From NCBI RefSeq assembly GCF_003751625.1, contig NZ_RJUL01000001.1, forward strand, positions 484,253-548,252: a DNA stretch of 64,000 nt, in the 5' to 3' direction. This DNA is from Gallaecimonas pentaromativorans (GTDB lineage: Bacteria > Pseudomonadota > Gammaproteobacteria > Enterobacterales > Gallaecimonadaceae). Both the position numbers and the translations under genes were made by a program. A model generated the notes under the pieces. That model had not been told where the DNA came from. It saw nothing but the letters and a program-made list of their open reading frames with translations, and searched no databases. Shown here one piece after another: positions 47,728 through 58,573 of this stretch (the stretch's first letter is position 1; each line of letters begins with the position of its first letter).

Positions 47728-49080
47728 ATGAAGTCACTCTCAATCCTTGTATCTGCTGCACTGCTGGGTTCAGCAAGCCTTGTCAGTCTTCCTGCCAGCG
47801 CCGCGCTGCCCAGCAGCGTCGCTGGAGAGGAAATGCCCAGCCTGGCTCCCATGCTGGAAAAGGTGACCCCTGCCGTGGTCAGCATCAACGTTGCCGGTAC
47901 CCATATTTCCCGGCAGCGTATTCCCGATGCCTTCCGCTTTTTCTTCGGGCCCAATGCACCGCAGGAACAGACCCGCGAGCAGCCCTTTGAAGGGCTGGGC
48001 TCAGGGGTCATCATCGATGCCAAAAAAGGCTATGTGGTTACCAACAACCACGTCGTCGATGAGGCAGACAAGATTGAAGTTACCCTGACCGACGGGCGTA
48101 CCTTCAAGGCCAAGAAGATTGGTGTCGACAAAGATGTAGACATCGCGCTGCTGCAAATCGATGCCAAGAACCTGACCCAAATCCAACTGGCCGACTCTGA
48201 CAACCTGCGGGTGGGCGACTTCGCCGTTGCCATCGGGAACCCCCTGGGTCTGGGTCAAACCGTGACCTCCGGTATTGTCTCGGCCCTTGGTCGCAGCGAC
48301 CTACAAGTGGAGAAGCTGGAAAACTTCATCCAGACCGACGCCGCCATCAACCGCGGTAACTCCGGTGGCGCCCTGGTTAACCTCAAAGGCCAGCTGATCG
48401 GTATCAACACCGCCATCATTGGCCCCAACGGCGGCAACATCGGCATCGGCTTTGCCATTCCGGTGAACATGATGAAAAACCTGGTCAACCAGATCATTGA
48501 CCACGGTGAAGTTCGCCGCGGCTACCTGGGTATCATGGGTGGCGAGCTGACTAGCGAGCTGGCACAGGCCATGGGTTACCACTCCGGCCAGGGTGCCTTT
48601 GTGTCTCAGGTGCTGGAGAAATCCGCAGCCGATAAAGCTGGTATCAAAGCCGGTGACATCGTCACCAGCCTCAACGGCAAACCGGTTAAAAGCTTCGGTG
48701 AACTGCGCGCCAAGGTCGGAACCCTGGGCCAAGGCACCAAGATCACCCTGGGCATTATTCGCGACGGTAAAGAGAAAACCGTTACCGTAACTCTGCAGGG
48801 TCAAAGCGAAGCCAAGGAAACCACTGGTGAAGCGCTGATGCCACGTCTGGAAGGCGCTGATTTTGAAAACAGCAGCGACGGCGTCAAAGTCAGCAAGGTG
48901 GCAGACCGCTCGCCGGCAGCCTATACCGGTCTGCAAGAAGGCGACATCATCGTTGGCGTGAACCGCCAGCAGGTGAAAACCGTTAAGGACCTTAAAAAGA
49001 TTGTTGAGGACAACAAAGATGGCGTGCTGGCGATCAATATCGTCCGCGGCCATTCCACACTGTTCTTGGTGATCCGCTGA
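47728..49080 (+). CDS. degQ: Periplasmic serine protease/chaperone DegQ (DegP family)
   Basis: This HtrA-family protease degrades misfolded envelope proteins. It has 450 residues with a Sec signal peptide cleaved near SLPASA-A. The catalytic triad is His108 (NNHVVD), Asp138 (DVDIALLQ) and Ser212 (GNSGGAL). Two PDZ domains follow (about 265-355 and 375-450). Length and adjacency to degS favour DegQ, although a single DegP/DegQ protein may serve both roles here. An AGGAG ribosome site precedes the ATG. Confidence 0.95.
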   Translation: MKSLSILVSAALLGSASLVSLPASAALPSSVAGEEMPSLAPMLEKVTPAVVSINVAGTHISRQRIPDAFRFFFGPNAPQEQTREQPFEGLGSGVIIDAKKGYVVTNNHVVDEADKIEVTLTDGRTFKAKKIGVDKDVDIALLQIDAKNLTQIQLADSDNLRVGDFAVAIGNPLGLGQTVTSGIVSALGRSDLQVEKLENFIQTDAAINRGNSGGALVNLKGQLIGINTAIIGPNGGNIGIGFAIPVNMMKNLVNQIIDHGEVRRGYLGIMGGELTSELAQAMGYHSGQGAFVSQVLEKSAADKAGIKAGDIVTSLNGKPVKSFGELRAKVGTLGQGTKITLGIIRDGKEKTVTVTLQGQSEAKETTGEALMPRLEGADFENSSDGVKVSKVADRSPAAYTGLQEGDIIVGVNRQQVKTVKDLKKIVEDNKDGVLAINIVRGHSTLFLVIR

Positions 49081-49100
49081 TAACCGCGTATAGCAGTGTA

Positions 49101-49123
49101 AAGGGGCCCGAGGGCCCCTTTTT
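49101..49123 (+). terminator. degQ terminator
   Basis: AAGGGGCCC and GGGCCCCTT form a 9-bp stem around GA, followed by TTT on the plus strand. It lies 20 bases after the degQ stop and 60 bases before degS. Confidence 0.82.
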
Positions 49124-49182
49124 GCTGTCTTTGAAAACCTGTTATGCTCAACCCTTTATTAACCACCTTCAAGGCAGCGGCA

Positions 49183-50250
49183 ATGGCACGCCTTTTCAAA
49201 GATTTGGCTAGAGCCATCGTCCTGGGCCTGGTGTTGGCCTCAGTGGTACTGACCTTTTTCCCGCAGCTGCGAAAAGGCACAGAAGAAAACCAGAGCCTGT
49301 TCCGCAAGGAAGACAACTTCCCTCCGATACTGTCCTTCTCCACAGCCGTGCGCCGCGCCGCGCCAGCGGTGGTTAATATCTATTCGGTCAGTAACGTTGG
49401 CACCAACCTCGATGAGCAACGCGGCACCGTCAAAGGCTTGGGCTCGGGGGTGATCATGAGCCCCAAGGGCTACATCCTCACCAACGTGCACGTTATTGAT
49501 AACGCAGACCAAATCGTGGTGGCCCTGCAGGACGGGCGCATCTCCTATGCCGAGTTGGTGGGCACAGATCCGTTGACCGACCTTGCCGTATTGCAGGTCG
49601 ATTTGGACAACCTGCCGGTCATTCCCCAAGACACCCACAACCAGGCCCAGGTGGGCGACGTGGTGCTGGCTATCGGCAACCCCTACAACATCGGCCAGAC
49701 CATCACCCAGGGTATTATCTCCGCCACCGGCCGCTCCGGCATGAGCTCCACCGGCTACCAGGACTTTTTGCAAACCGATGCCGCCATCAATGCCGGTAAC
49801 TCTGGCGGCGCCTTGGTCAACAGCAACGGCGTGTTGGTGGGCATCAACACCGCCCTGTTCCACCTCTCTCAACGTATGGACGTCCCCGGTATCAGCTTTG
49901 CCATTCCCTATACCTTGGCGGCTAAGATAATGAAGGAGCTGGTGGAAAGCGGCCGGGTGATCCGCGGCTATTTTGGCGTTGTTTATCAGCAACCGAGAGT
50001 GCCCATCATGTCCCAGCCGCCACTGATCACTGCCGTCGATAAAGATTCGCCAGCCGATAAAGGCGGCATTCGTGCCGGCGACCTGATTGTCGGCATCAAC
50101 GGCAAACCGGTTCGCAACGGCCTGGAAGCCAAAGACGTGGTGGCAGAAACCAAACCCGGCACCGAGATTGAAGTGACCGTGATGCGCCAACAAAAGCAGC
50201 TTAAGCTCAAGGTTACCGTTGGCGAGCGCCCTCCCGAGCCATCCTACTAA
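49183..50250 (+). CDS. degS: Site-1 stress-sensor protease DegS
   Basis: This inner-membrane-anchored HtrA protease senses unfolded outer-membrane porins through its PDZ domain and makes the first cut in RseA, freeing sigma E. It has 355 residues. An N-terminal anchor (residues 9-26) is followed by the protease domain with His103, Asp133 and Ser207 (AGNSGGAL) and a single PDZ domain from about 260. I chose the ATG at 49183 (MARLFKDLAR); an in-frame ATG at 49144 is too close to the degQ terminator. Confidence 0.96.
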   Translation: MARLFKDLARAIVLGLVLASVVLTFFPQLRKGTEENQSLFRKEDNFPPILSFSTAVRRAAPAVVNIYSVSNVGTNLDEQRGTVKGLGSGVIMSPKGYILTNVHVIDNADQIVVALQDGRISYAELVGTDPLTDLAVLQVDLDNLPVIPQDTHNQAQVGDVVLAIGNPYNIGQTITQGIISATGRSGMSSTGYQDFLQTDAAINAGNSGGALVNSNGVLVGINTALFHLSQRMDVPGISFAIPYTLAAKIMKELVESGRVIRGYFGVVYQQPRVPIMSQPPLITAVDKDSPADKGGIRAGDLIVGINGKPVRNGLEAKDVVAETKPGTEIEVTVMRQQKQLKLKVTVGERPPEPSY

Positions 50251-50258
50251 GGCAATAA

Positions 50259-50284
50259 AAAACCACCTCGCGTGAGGTGGTTTT
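50259..50284 (+). terminator. degS terminator
   Basis: AAAACCACCTC and GAGGTGGTTTT form an 11-bp stem with loop GCGT. It begins 8 bases after the degS stop and is separate from the murA terminator that follows. Confidence 0.85.
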
Positions 50285-50292
50285 AGGCACAA

Positions 50293-50316
50293 AAAAGGCA
50301 CCTCGCGGTGCCTTTT
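50293..50316 (-). terminator. murA terminator
   Basis: AAAAGGCACC and GGTGCCTTTT form a 10-bp stem with loop TCGC. On the minus strand a T6 run follows. It begins 1 base past the murA stop codon and ends the mla-murA operon. Confidence 0.87.
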
Positions 50317-50317
50317 G

Positions 50318-51847
<1,530 letters not shown>

Positions 51848-51851
<4 letters not shown>

Positions 51852-52126
51852 GCTTGCTCAATAGGCAGTATGGCGTCCAGATCGCCCAATTCTGCCAGCT
51901 TTTTGAGCCTTTCAGAAGCCCCACGGACCTGGGCAGCAGGATAACGTTCAGTTAGGGCCAGCAAAATGGCCAGCCCGGCGGTATCAACTTTATCCAGCGC
52001 TTCAACGCTAATGGTCTTAAGGCCGTCCCAGCTGCCCCGGCGCTTCCAAAGCGCCGGCACCGTGTTGCGATCCAAGGTGCCGGCCAGGGTCAGTACCGGC
52101 TGTTGCCATTGGATATCCAGGCTCAT
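51848..52126 (-). CDS. mlaB: MlaB, STAS-domain subunit of the phospholipid transporter
   Basis: This is a 92-residue cytosolic STAS protein that binds MlaF and stabilises the MlaFEDB complex. The STAS core is visible: [35 protein letters not shown] (conserved Thr before Ala-Gly). It overlaps the stop of mlaC and the start of ibaG by 4 bases each. Confidence 0.93.
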
Positions 52127-52773
52127 GCTGCCTTGTTCTCTTTCTTGGTCGTAATGTCGAGGCTGGACTTTTCCTTGAGTTCATCGGTCACGTAATCGAT
52201 GCCCTTTTGGCGGATAAGCCCTTCCAGCTCGGCTTGTTTGGAGGCCAACAGGCTGATGCCTTCCGCCACCATGTCATAAACACCCCATTCGCCGGTTTTG
52301 TTGTTAAAACGCACTTTGAAGGTGATGTTGATATCGGGGCGGCCCGGTGCATAGATGCGGGCTTTCACCGAGGCGATTTTAGAGCTGTGGCTGTCGCCAC
52401 CGTCACGCAAAAACTCTACCTGCTGGTTGTCGTACTGGGTAAAGGCCTGGGCGTAAGTCGTCACCAGATAGTTTTTGAACGCCGACACGAAACGGTCACG
52501 TTGATCCGAAGAGGTCTTGGGCAGGTTACGGCCAATCACCTTGTAAGAGGCATAGCGGTAATCCACGTAGGGCAGCAGATCTTCGCGAACAATATCCTTG
52601 AGCATGTTCGGGTTCTTTTGGATCTGCGCCTGTTGGGCCTTGAAATGGTTAAAGGCGATGGTCGCAGCCTGCTCGACCATGTTGTAGGGGTCCGTGCGGT
52701 CCACCTCCTGTGCCTGGGCAACGTTGGTAAGGCCCAGTATTACCACGGCTGCGGCAATGAAACGTTTAAACAT
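52123..52773 (-). CDS. mlaC: MlaC, periplasmic phospholipid-binding protein
   Basis: This shuttle carries phospholipids between the outer-membrane MlaA-porin complex and MlaFEDB. It has 216 residues with a Sec signal peptide (FIAAAVVILGLTNVAQA). The MlaC/Ttg2 core includes LLPYVDYRYASYKVIGRNL and FRVRF-like FKVRFNNKTGEWGVYDMVAEGIS. AGGAG precedes the ATG at 52771-52773. The stop overlaps mlaB. Confidence 0.95.
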   Translation of the reverse strand: MFKRFIAAAVVILGLTNVAQAQEVDRTDPYNMVEQAATIAFNHFKAQQAQIQKNPNMLKDIVREDLLPYVDYRYASYKVIGRNLPKTSSDQRDRFVSAFKNYLVTTYAQAFTQYDNQQVEFLRDGGDSHSSKIASVKARIYAPGRPDINITFKVRFNNKTGEWGVYDMVAEGISLLASKQAELEGLIRQKGIDYVTDELKEKSSLDITTKKENKAA

Positions 52774-52783
52774 GGAGGTCTCC

Positions 52784-53260
52784 TTAATCTTCATGGGACT
52801 TGCCAAACAGGAACTGGCCAATCAGTTCTTCAAGCACCAGGGCAGACTTGGTGTCTTCGATATAATCGCCGTTCTTCATCATCTCGACGCTGTCGTCCTT
52901 AAACCCAGGATGCAAGCCAATGTATTGCTCCCCCAATAAACCGGAGGTGAGAATGGCAGCAGAACTGGTTTCGGGAAATTTGTCGGTATATTCGCTGTCG
53001 ATGGCCATGGTCACTACCGGAGTGAAGTCGGAAGCATCCAGCTTGATACCCTCGACCCGCCCCACCACAACGCCACCGACCTTGACCGGCGAGCGCGGCT
53101 TGAGGCCGCCGACGTTATCAAACTTGGCATACAGAGTGTAAGTCTTGCCGTTACCGGCCACGCCGCCATTGGCGACTTTCAGGGCCAGCACCAGCACGGC
53201 AGCGATGCCCAGCAGGATAAAAAAGCCAACCAACAATTCAATTTTGCGATTGTTCTGCAT
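52784..53260 (-). CDS. mlaD: MlaD, MCE-domain subunit of the phospholipid transporter
   Basis: This inner-membrane-anchored MCE protein has 158 residues and forms a hexameric ring with a lipid channel. A transmembrane helix lies at residues 9-28, and the MCE domain is at about 40-118 (YAKFDNVGGLKPRSPVKVGGVVVG, LTSGLLGEQYIGL). It is 2 bases after mlaE and 10 before mlaC. Confidence 0.96.
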   Translation of the reverse strand: MQNNRKIELLVGFFILLGIAAVLVLALKVANGGVAGNGKTYTLYAKFDNVGGLKPRSPVKVGGVVVGRVEGIKLDASDFTPVVTMAIDSEYTDKFPETSSAAILTSGLLGEQYIGLHPGFKDDSVEMMKNGDYIEDTKSALVLEELIGQFLFGKSHED

Positions 53261-53262
53261 AA

Positions 53263-54039
53263 TTAGTTTCCAAACATCAATGCCGTCAAAATAAAGTCCA
53301 GCCCCAGCACCGCCAGCGATGAGTGCACCACGGTTTGGGTGGTGGCCTTGCTGATCCCTTCCGAGTTGGGGGTCGCGTCATAACCGTTGAACACGGCGAT
53401 CCAAGTCACCACCAGGGCAAACACCAGACTCTTGATAAAGCCGTTGAGGATGTCGTCAGAGATATCCACCGCCGACTGCATCACCGACCAATAGGTGCCG
53501 GCGTCTAGCCCCAGCCAGTTGACCCCGACAATCTTGCCGCCCCAGATACCGACGGTGCAGAAGATCGCCGAAAGTAGCGGCATGGCGATAACCCCGGCCC
53601 AGAACCGCGGCGCTATCACCCGTTTAAGCGGGTCAACGGCCATCATTTCCAGGCTGGAGAGCTGTTCGGTTGCCTTCATCAGGCCAATTTCGGCAGTCAG
53701 CGCCGAACCGGCTCGGCCGGCAAATAGCAGCGCGGTTACCACCGGGCCCAGCTCCCGCAAAATACTCAGCGCCACCATGGGCCCAAGGGAGGCTTCGGCG
53801 CCGTAATCCACCAGGATGGTGTAGCCCTGCAGGCCAAGCACCATACCGATAAAAAGACCGGAAACAATGATAATGAGCAGGGATTGCACCCCCACCACGT
53901 AAAGCTGTTTGACCAACAGGCCAAGGCTTTTCAGCCGTGGCCAGCAGGCCACGGCCGAGAGGATCATCAGCAGGGCGCGGCCCATGCCGGAGGTAAACGC
54001 CAGCCCGATACGGCCCAGGTTGGCAATGGCATCAAACAT
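53263..54039 (-). CDS. mlaE: MlaE, permease of the phospholipid transporter
   Basis: This ABC permease subunit has 258 residues and five to six membrane helices. MlaE-family hallmarks include [19 protein letters not shown]-type sequence (here [20 protein letters not shown]), [21 protein letters not shown] and the end [11 protein letters not shown]. It overlaps mlaF by 8 bases. Confidence 0.96.
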   Translation of the reverse strand: MFDAIANLGRIGLAFTSGMGRALLMILSAVACWPRLKSLGLLVKQLYVVGVQSLLIIIVSGLFIGMVLGLQGYTILVDYGAEASLGPMVALSILRELGPVVTALLFAGRAGSALTAEIGLMKATEQLSSLEMMAVDPLKRVIAPRFWAGVIAMPLLSAIFCTVGIWGGKIVGVNWLGLDAGTYWSVMQSAVDISDDILNGFIKSLVFALVVTWIAVFNGYDATPNSEGISKATTQTVVHSSLAVLGLDFILTALMFGN

Positions 54040-54847
54040 CGACAGCCTCTCCTTTCAAATCCTGCTGATAGTCAGGCGCCGGATAATGAAAACGCACCGG
54101 GCCGTCTGGCTCGCCGCGCAGAAATTGTTTGAGCTGGGGCGAATCGCTTTGGCGAAGCTGCTCGGGGGTGCCCTGGCCAATCACCTTGCGGTCTGCCACC
54201 ACGTAGACGTAATCGGCGATGGACAACACCTCGTCCACATCGTGGGACACCACCACCGAGGTCAGCCCCAGGGCGTCATTGAGGCGGCGGATAAGGTTGA
54301 CGATAACCCCCATGGAGATAGGGTCTTGGCCAGCAAAGGGCTCGTCGTACATGATCATGTCCGGGTCCAGAGCGATGGCCCGGGCCAGCGCGGCGCGGCG
54401 CGCCATACCGCCGGAAAGCTCCCCTGGCATCAAGCTGTGAGCACCGCGCAGCCCCACCGCTTCGAGCTTCATCAGCACCACTTTGCGGATCAGCGATTCG
54501 GGCAGCTCGGTGTGCTCGCGCAGCGGAAACGCAACGTTGTCGAACACCGTCATGTCGGTAAAAAGGGCGCCGCTCTGAAACAGCATGCTCATGCGTTTAC
54601 GCAGATGAAACAGCTGGTTACGTGACAGGCTATGCACGTTCTGGCTATCAAAGAGGATTTGCCCCTGGTCAGGGCGCAGTTGCCCACCAATCAGGCGCAG
54701 CAAAGTGGTTTTACCGATACCGCTGGGCCCCATGATGGCCGTGACCTTGCCTACCGGAATGGTCAGGCTGATATCGTCGTAGATGACCCTGTCACCACGA
54801 CGAAAGGTCATGTTTTTGATGTCCACAAGGGGGCGGTTGACGCTCAT
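54032..54847 (-). CDS. mlaF: MlaF, ATPase of the phospholipid transporter
   Basis: This ABC ATPase has 271 residues. Walker A is [11 protein letters not shown], the signature is [14 protein letters not shown], Walker B is [16 protein letters not shown], and the H-loop is VVSHDVDE. It drives the MlaFEDB exporter/importer that maintains outer-membrane asymmetry. I chose the ATG at 54845-54847 with AGGA 8 bases upstream. It is the first gene of the operon and divergent from kdsD. Confidence 0.96.
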   Translation of the reverse strand: MSVNRPLVDIKNMTFRRGDRVIYDDISLTIPVGKVTAIMGPSGIGKTTLLRLIGGQLRPDQGQILFDSQNVHSLSRNQLFHLRKRMSMLFQSGALFTDMTVFDNVAFPLREHTELPESLIRKVVLMKLEAVGLRGAHSLMPGELSGGMARRAALARAIALDPDMIMYDEPFAGQDPISMGVIVNLIRRLNDALGLTSVVVSHDVDEVLSIADYVYVVADRKVIGQGTPEQLRQSDSPQLKQFLRGEPDGPVRFHYPAPDYQQDLKGEAVDV

Positions 54848-55150
54848 CAATGATGTCCTGAAATCCGTAGCGTGGGCATTTTAACAAGGGGTGAGGACGG
54901 CAAAGCAATGCCAATAAATGCAACAAAACGTTCTAAAAGAATAATGAGCAACAACTGAATTGCCAGTGAACCTCCCGTGGAATAAGGGCTGGAGGCCATT
55001 TCCACAGCACTGAATGCACGTTCATTTTTTTGTTGTGCCCTTAATCATGATGCCATTTGTTTGTCACAATCCGTCTTGGTGGGTTGCTTTTATCGCTATC
55101 GGCGGCCGCCTTTTTTATAATCGCGCCACCCAGCATCAAGGAGTGCCCCT
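54848..55150. promoter_or_regulatory. Divergent promoter region mlaF / kdsD
   Basis: These 303 bases contain no gene. TATAAT (55116-55121) is a good -10 for kdsD, about 30 bases before its GTG, but its -35 is poor. Toward mlaF, TAAAAT near 54880 on the minus strand is a weaker -10. E. coli has yrbG between these genes; no such calcium/sodium exchanger remnant was seen. Confidence 0.45.
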
Positions 55151-56119
55151 GTGAAACCCGATTTTTCCCGCTTTGGCCGCCATGTTCTCGAAATCGAAAA
55201 AGAGGCGATCGAAGGGCTCTACCAGCACTTGGGCGACGACTTTGATCGGGCCTGCCAGCAATTATTCGACTGCAAAGGCAAGGTAATAGTGACAGGAATG
55301 GGGAAATCCGGTCACATCGGCAAAAAAATGGCCGCCACCCTGGCATCCACCGGCACCCCGGCCTTTTTTGTTCACCCAGGTGAAGCCTCCCATGGCGATC
55401 TGGGCATGATCACCGAGCAAGACGTGGTGGTGGCGCTATCCAATTCCGGGGAAACCCAAGAGGTCACCACCTTGCTGCCGGTACTTAAACGTATGGGTGT
55501 GCCGCTGATTGCCATGACCGGCAAACCCGGCTCCACCCTGGCGCGCCTGGCGGATGTGCACCTGAACGTGGCGGTAGCAAAGGAAGCCTGCCCCCTGAAC
55601 CTGGCTCCTACCGCCTCAACTACCGCCGCTCTGGCCATGGGCGACGCAGTCGCGGTGGCGCTGCTTAACGCTCGTGGCTTTACCGCCGATGATTTCGCCC
55701 TGTCCCACCCTGGCGGTAGCCTGGGGAAACGCCTGCTGCTGCGCATAGAAGATGTGATGCACAGCGGCGACGAGGTGCCGATGGTTACCGAAGACTATCT
55801 GCTCAAGGACGCCTTGCTGGAGATGACCCAAAAGGGCCTGGGCATGACTGCCGTGGTGGACAAAGATGGCAAGTTGGCCGGGCTCTTTACCGACGGCGAC
55901 CTGCGCCGGGTGCTGGATGCCGGCAAGGACGTGCGCACCGCCGTTATCAGCGAGGTGATGACCCGCGGCGGCATTACCGTCAACCCGCAGATGCTGGCCG
56001 CCGAGGCGCTGCACCTGATGGAAGAGCGTAAAATCAACGGCCTCTTTGTGGTGGACGGGAACCACAAGCCGGTAGGCGCACTCAATACTCAAGATCTCAT
56101 GCGCGCAGGGGTACTCTGA
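55151..56119 (+). CDS. kdsD: Arabinose-5-phosphate isomerase KdsD
   Basis: This enzyme converts ribulose-5-phosphate to arabinose-5-phosphate, the first step to Kdo. It has 322 residues. An N-terminal SIS domain (VTGMGKSGHIGKKMAATL, LSNSGETQEV) is followed by tandem CBS domains (about 205-320). The start is a GTG at 55151 with a perfect AAGGAG 7 bases upstream. kdsC follows 3 bases after the stop. Confidence 0.96.
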   Translation: MKPDFSRFGRHVLEIEKEAIEGLYQHLGDDFDRACQQLFDCKGKVIVTGMGKSGHIGKKMAATLASTGTPAFFVHPGEASHGDLGMITEQDVVVALSNSGETQEVTTLLPVLKRMGVPLIAMTGKPGSTLARLADVHLNVAVAKEACPLNLAPTASTTAALAMGDAVAVALLNARGFTADDFALSHPGGSLGKRLLLRIEDVMHSGDEVPMVTEDYLLKDALLEMTQKGLGMTAVVDKDGKLAGLFTDGDLRRVLDAGKDVRTAVISEVMTRGGITVNPQMLAAEALHLMEERKINGLFVVDGNHKPVGALNTQDLMRAGVL

Positions 56120-56122
56120 CCG

Positions 56123-56671
56123 ATGCACAATACGCTTTACGGGCCTGTTGCCCCCGAAATCTGGGCCAGATTTGCGGCCGTCAAACTGCTGGTCTGCGAT
56201 ATTGACGGTGTTTTTTCCGACGGCCGCATCTACATGGGCAACAATGGAGAGGAGCTGAAAACCTTTCATACCCGTGACGGCTTCGGGATCAAGGCCCTAC
56301 GTAGCGCCGGTATCGAAGTGGCGGTTATTACCGGCCGCAATAGCCGCATCGTCGAGAACAGGTTCAAGGCCCTTGGCGTACCGCACATCTACCAAGGGCA
56401 GGAGGATAAACGCATCGCCTTTAATGAGCTGCTGCAACAGCTGGCTTTAACCCCTGCCGAAGTCGCCTATATCGGTGACGACATTCCCGATTTGGCCCTT
56501 ATCGAAGCCTGCGGCCTGGGCGTTGCCGTGGCCGATGCCCACCCCTTGGTGGCCGAAGCGGCAAATTATGTCACCCGCATCAAGGGTGGCGAAGGCGCGG
56601 TCCGCGAGCTTTGCGACCTGCTGCTGCAAAGCCAAGGCCACAGCTTGACGCCCAAGGGGGCCAGCCTGTGA
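56123..56671 (+). CDS. kdsC: 3-deoxy-D-manno-octulosonate 8-phosphate phosphatase KdsC
   Basis: This HAD phosphatase releases Kdo from Kdo-8-phosphate. It has 182 residues. The HAD motifs are visible: CDIDGVFSDG (nucleophile Asp), VITGRNS and YIGDDIPDL. The stop overlaps the GTG start of lptC. With kdsD it covers two of the Kdo-forming steps. Confidence 0.96.
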   Translation: MHNTLYGPVAPEIWARFAAVKLLVCDIDGVFSDGRIYMGNNGEELKTFHTRDGFGIKALRSAGIEVAVITGRNSRIVENRFKALGVPHIYQGQEDKRIAFNELLQQLALTPAEVAYIGDDIPDLALIEACGLGVAVADAHPLVAEAANYVTRIKGGEGAVRELCDLLLQSQGHSLTPKGASL

Positions 56672-57237
56672 GCCGCGCCTTTGTGTTTATCCTGCTGCTG
56701 TTTGCCGCCACCCTGGCGCTGGTGTTCTGGCCCGACGGCAAAGTGGAACAGACCACAGATAATCAAGCACTTAGAGCCGACCAGCCCGACGGCATCGCCG
56801 AAGATCTGCAGGTGCGCCAGTTTAATGAGAAGGGCCAGCTCAGCATGCAGGTCAACGCTCAATCCATGGCCCACTACGGCCTTCGCCAGGAGACCTGGCT
56901 GACCGAGCCGAAGTTCGAACTTTACGACCAGGACAAGCGCAGTCCCTGGCGGATCACCGCCGATAAGGCAAAAGTGACCGCTCAGCGGCTGGTTGACCTG
57001 CAAAACAATGTTATTATCCAGAGCATTATCAAAGATGCGCCGATAACGCGGGTAGATACGGATAATCTGGAACTGGATCTTGATTCCAAAACCATGAATA
57101 CCGATGCCCCGGTGGTCATTGTCGGACCGGGATACACAACCAAAGGTGTGGGTCTGGATGCCATGCTGGACGGGCAGCAAGTCCGCCTCAAAAGTCAGGT
57201 TAGTACCGAATATGAACAGCTCAAAGATCATCAGTAG
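56668..57237 (+). CDS. lptC: LptC, bitopic LPS export protein
   Basis: This protein links the LptBFG extractor to the periplasmic LptA bridge. It has 189 residues with an N-terminal membrane helix (residues 4-20, FVFILLLFAATLALVFW) and a beta-jellyroll domain. The start is a GTG at 56668, overlapping the kdsC TGA (GTGA). The 3' end overlaps lptA by 26 bases. The family is divergent, and synteny supports the call. Confidence 0.94.
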   Translation: MSRAFVFILLLFAATLALVFWPDGKVEQTTDNQALRADQPDGIAEDLQVRQFNEKGQLSMQVNAQSMAHYGLRQETWLTEPKFELYDQDKRSPWRITADKAKVTAQRLVDLQNNVIIQSIIKDAPITRVDTDNLELDLDSKTMNTDAPVVIVGPGYTTKGVGLDAMLDGQQVRLKSQVSTEYEQLKDHQ

Positions 57238-57799
57238 CGTCCTGCTCGCCCTGCTTCTGCCGTTGCAGGCCATGGCCTCGGACGGCGATTTCGGTGAGAA
57301 AATCGCCATTAGTTCCAGTAAGAACTATGCCGACGGCCTGAAGAAAATCATCGTCTATGAGCACGATGTAAAGATCACCCAAGGCTCCCTGACCATCACA
57401 GCCGATCGCTTAGAGGTAAATGCCTCCGGGCCTGAGCGTATCTTTACCGCCACCGGCAACCCGGTCACTTTCCGCCAGAAGCTCAACGATGGCACTTGGG
57501 TCAAGGCTCAGGCTAAAGAGATCCGCTACTACGACAACAAGCGGCTAGTGGTGATGACCGGCGCTGCGCAAATCGAGCAGAACGGCAGCCTGGCCAAGGG
57601 CGACACCATCAAGTACGACCTGGCCAACCAACGCCTGATGGCCACCGCCGACGATGAGCAAGGCCGAGTCACCACCATTTTCGAGCCCAGTAAAAACGCT
57701 GCGACGAACAACGAGCCCGATGCTATCCCGGCAATCCCCACCGAGCCTGAGCAGCAAGAAGACCCCAGCGAGCACAATAATGCCCAGGAGGGTCATTAA
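57212..57799 (+). CDS. lptA: LptA, periplasmic LPS transport bridge
   Basis: This periplasmic protein polymerises with LptC and LptD to carry LPS to the outer membrane. It has 195 residues with a signal peptide ending LPLQAMA. The OstA/LptA beta-jellyroll domain covers about 30-150 ([21 protein letters not shown]). The Pro/Glu-rich tail (about 165-195) is longer than in E. coli (185 residues). It starts inside lptC and its TAA overlaps the lptB ATG. Confidence 0.95.
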   Translation: MNSSKIISSVLLALLLPLQAMASDGDFGEKIAISSSKNYADGLKKIIVYEHDVKITQGSLTITADRLEVNASGPERIFTATGNPVTFRQKLNDGTWVKAQAKEIRYYDNKRLVVMTGAAQIEQNGSLAKGDTIKYDLANQRLMATADDEQGRVTTIFEPSKNAATNNEPDAIPAIPTEPEQQEDPSEHNNAQEGH

Positions 57800-58524
57800 T
57801 GGCGGTACTGAAGGCCGAGCACCTGGCCAAGAGTTATAAACGCCGCCAGGTGGTCAAGGACGTCAGCCTGACCGTCAACACCGGCCAAATCGTTGGCCTG
57901 TTGGGCCCCAACGGCGCCGGCAAGACCACCACCTTCTACATGGTGGTGGGCTTGGTACTGGCCGATAAGGGCCGCATCACCATAGACCAGCGCGACCTCT
58001 CCCTCGAGCCCATGCACGTTAGGGCTCGCGCCGGTATCGGCTACCTGCCCCAGGAAGCCAGTATCTTCAGAAAGCTCAGCGTGCACGACAACATCATGGC
58101 GGTGCTGGAGCGGCGCCAAGATCTCAACAAGATTGGCCGCGAAGACGCCCTGGAAGCACTGCTGGACGAGTTCCACATCAGCCACCTGCGCGACAGCCTG
58201 GGTGCCAGCCTCTCCGGTGGCGAGCGGCGCCGGGTGGAAATCGCCCGCGCCCTGGCGGCCGACCCGGCCTTTATCCTACTGGACGAGCCCTTTGCCGGGG
58301 TGGACCCCATTTCCGTTATCGACATCAAAAAGATCATCGAACACCTACGCGACCGCGGTCTTGGAGTGCTTATCACCGACCACAACGTGCGGGAAACCTT
58401 GTCGGTTTGTGAACATGCCTATATCGTCAGCCATGGAGAGCTGATCGCCAGTGGCTCACCCAAGGAGGTCCTGGCCAACAAGCAGGTCCGGGACGTCTAT
58501 CTGGGCGAACAGTTCCAACTATAG
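57799..58524 (+). CDS. lptB: LptB, ATPase of the LPS exporter
   Basis: This ABC ATPase powers LptFG extraction of LPS from the inner membrane. It has 241 residues. Walker [11 protein letters not shown]-loop [13 protein letters not shown], signature [14 protein letters not shown], Walker [14 protein letters not shown] and H-loop TDHNVRET are all present. It overlaps lptA by 1 base. Confidence 0.98.
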   Translation: MAVLKAEHLAKSYKRRQVVKDVSLTVNTGQIVGLLGPNGAGKTTTFYMVVGLVLADKGRITIDQRDLSLEPMHVRARAGIGYLPQEASIFRKLSVHDNIMAVLERRQDLNKIGREDALEALLDEFHISHLRDSLGASLSGGERRRVEIARALAADPAFILLDEPFAGVDPISVIDIKKIIEHLRDRGLGVLITDHNVRETLSVCEHAYIVSHGELIASGSPKEVLANKQVRDVYLGEQFQL

Positions 58525-58573
58525 TGACTACAGAGGTGGCGCCAGGTACGTCACCCGGAGGAATATCGCACCC

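Noticed and set aside
55041-55346. 101-codon minus-strand frame between mlaF and kdsD
   Set aside because: It overlaps the 5' end of kdsD and its promoter, and is arginine-rich without motifs.
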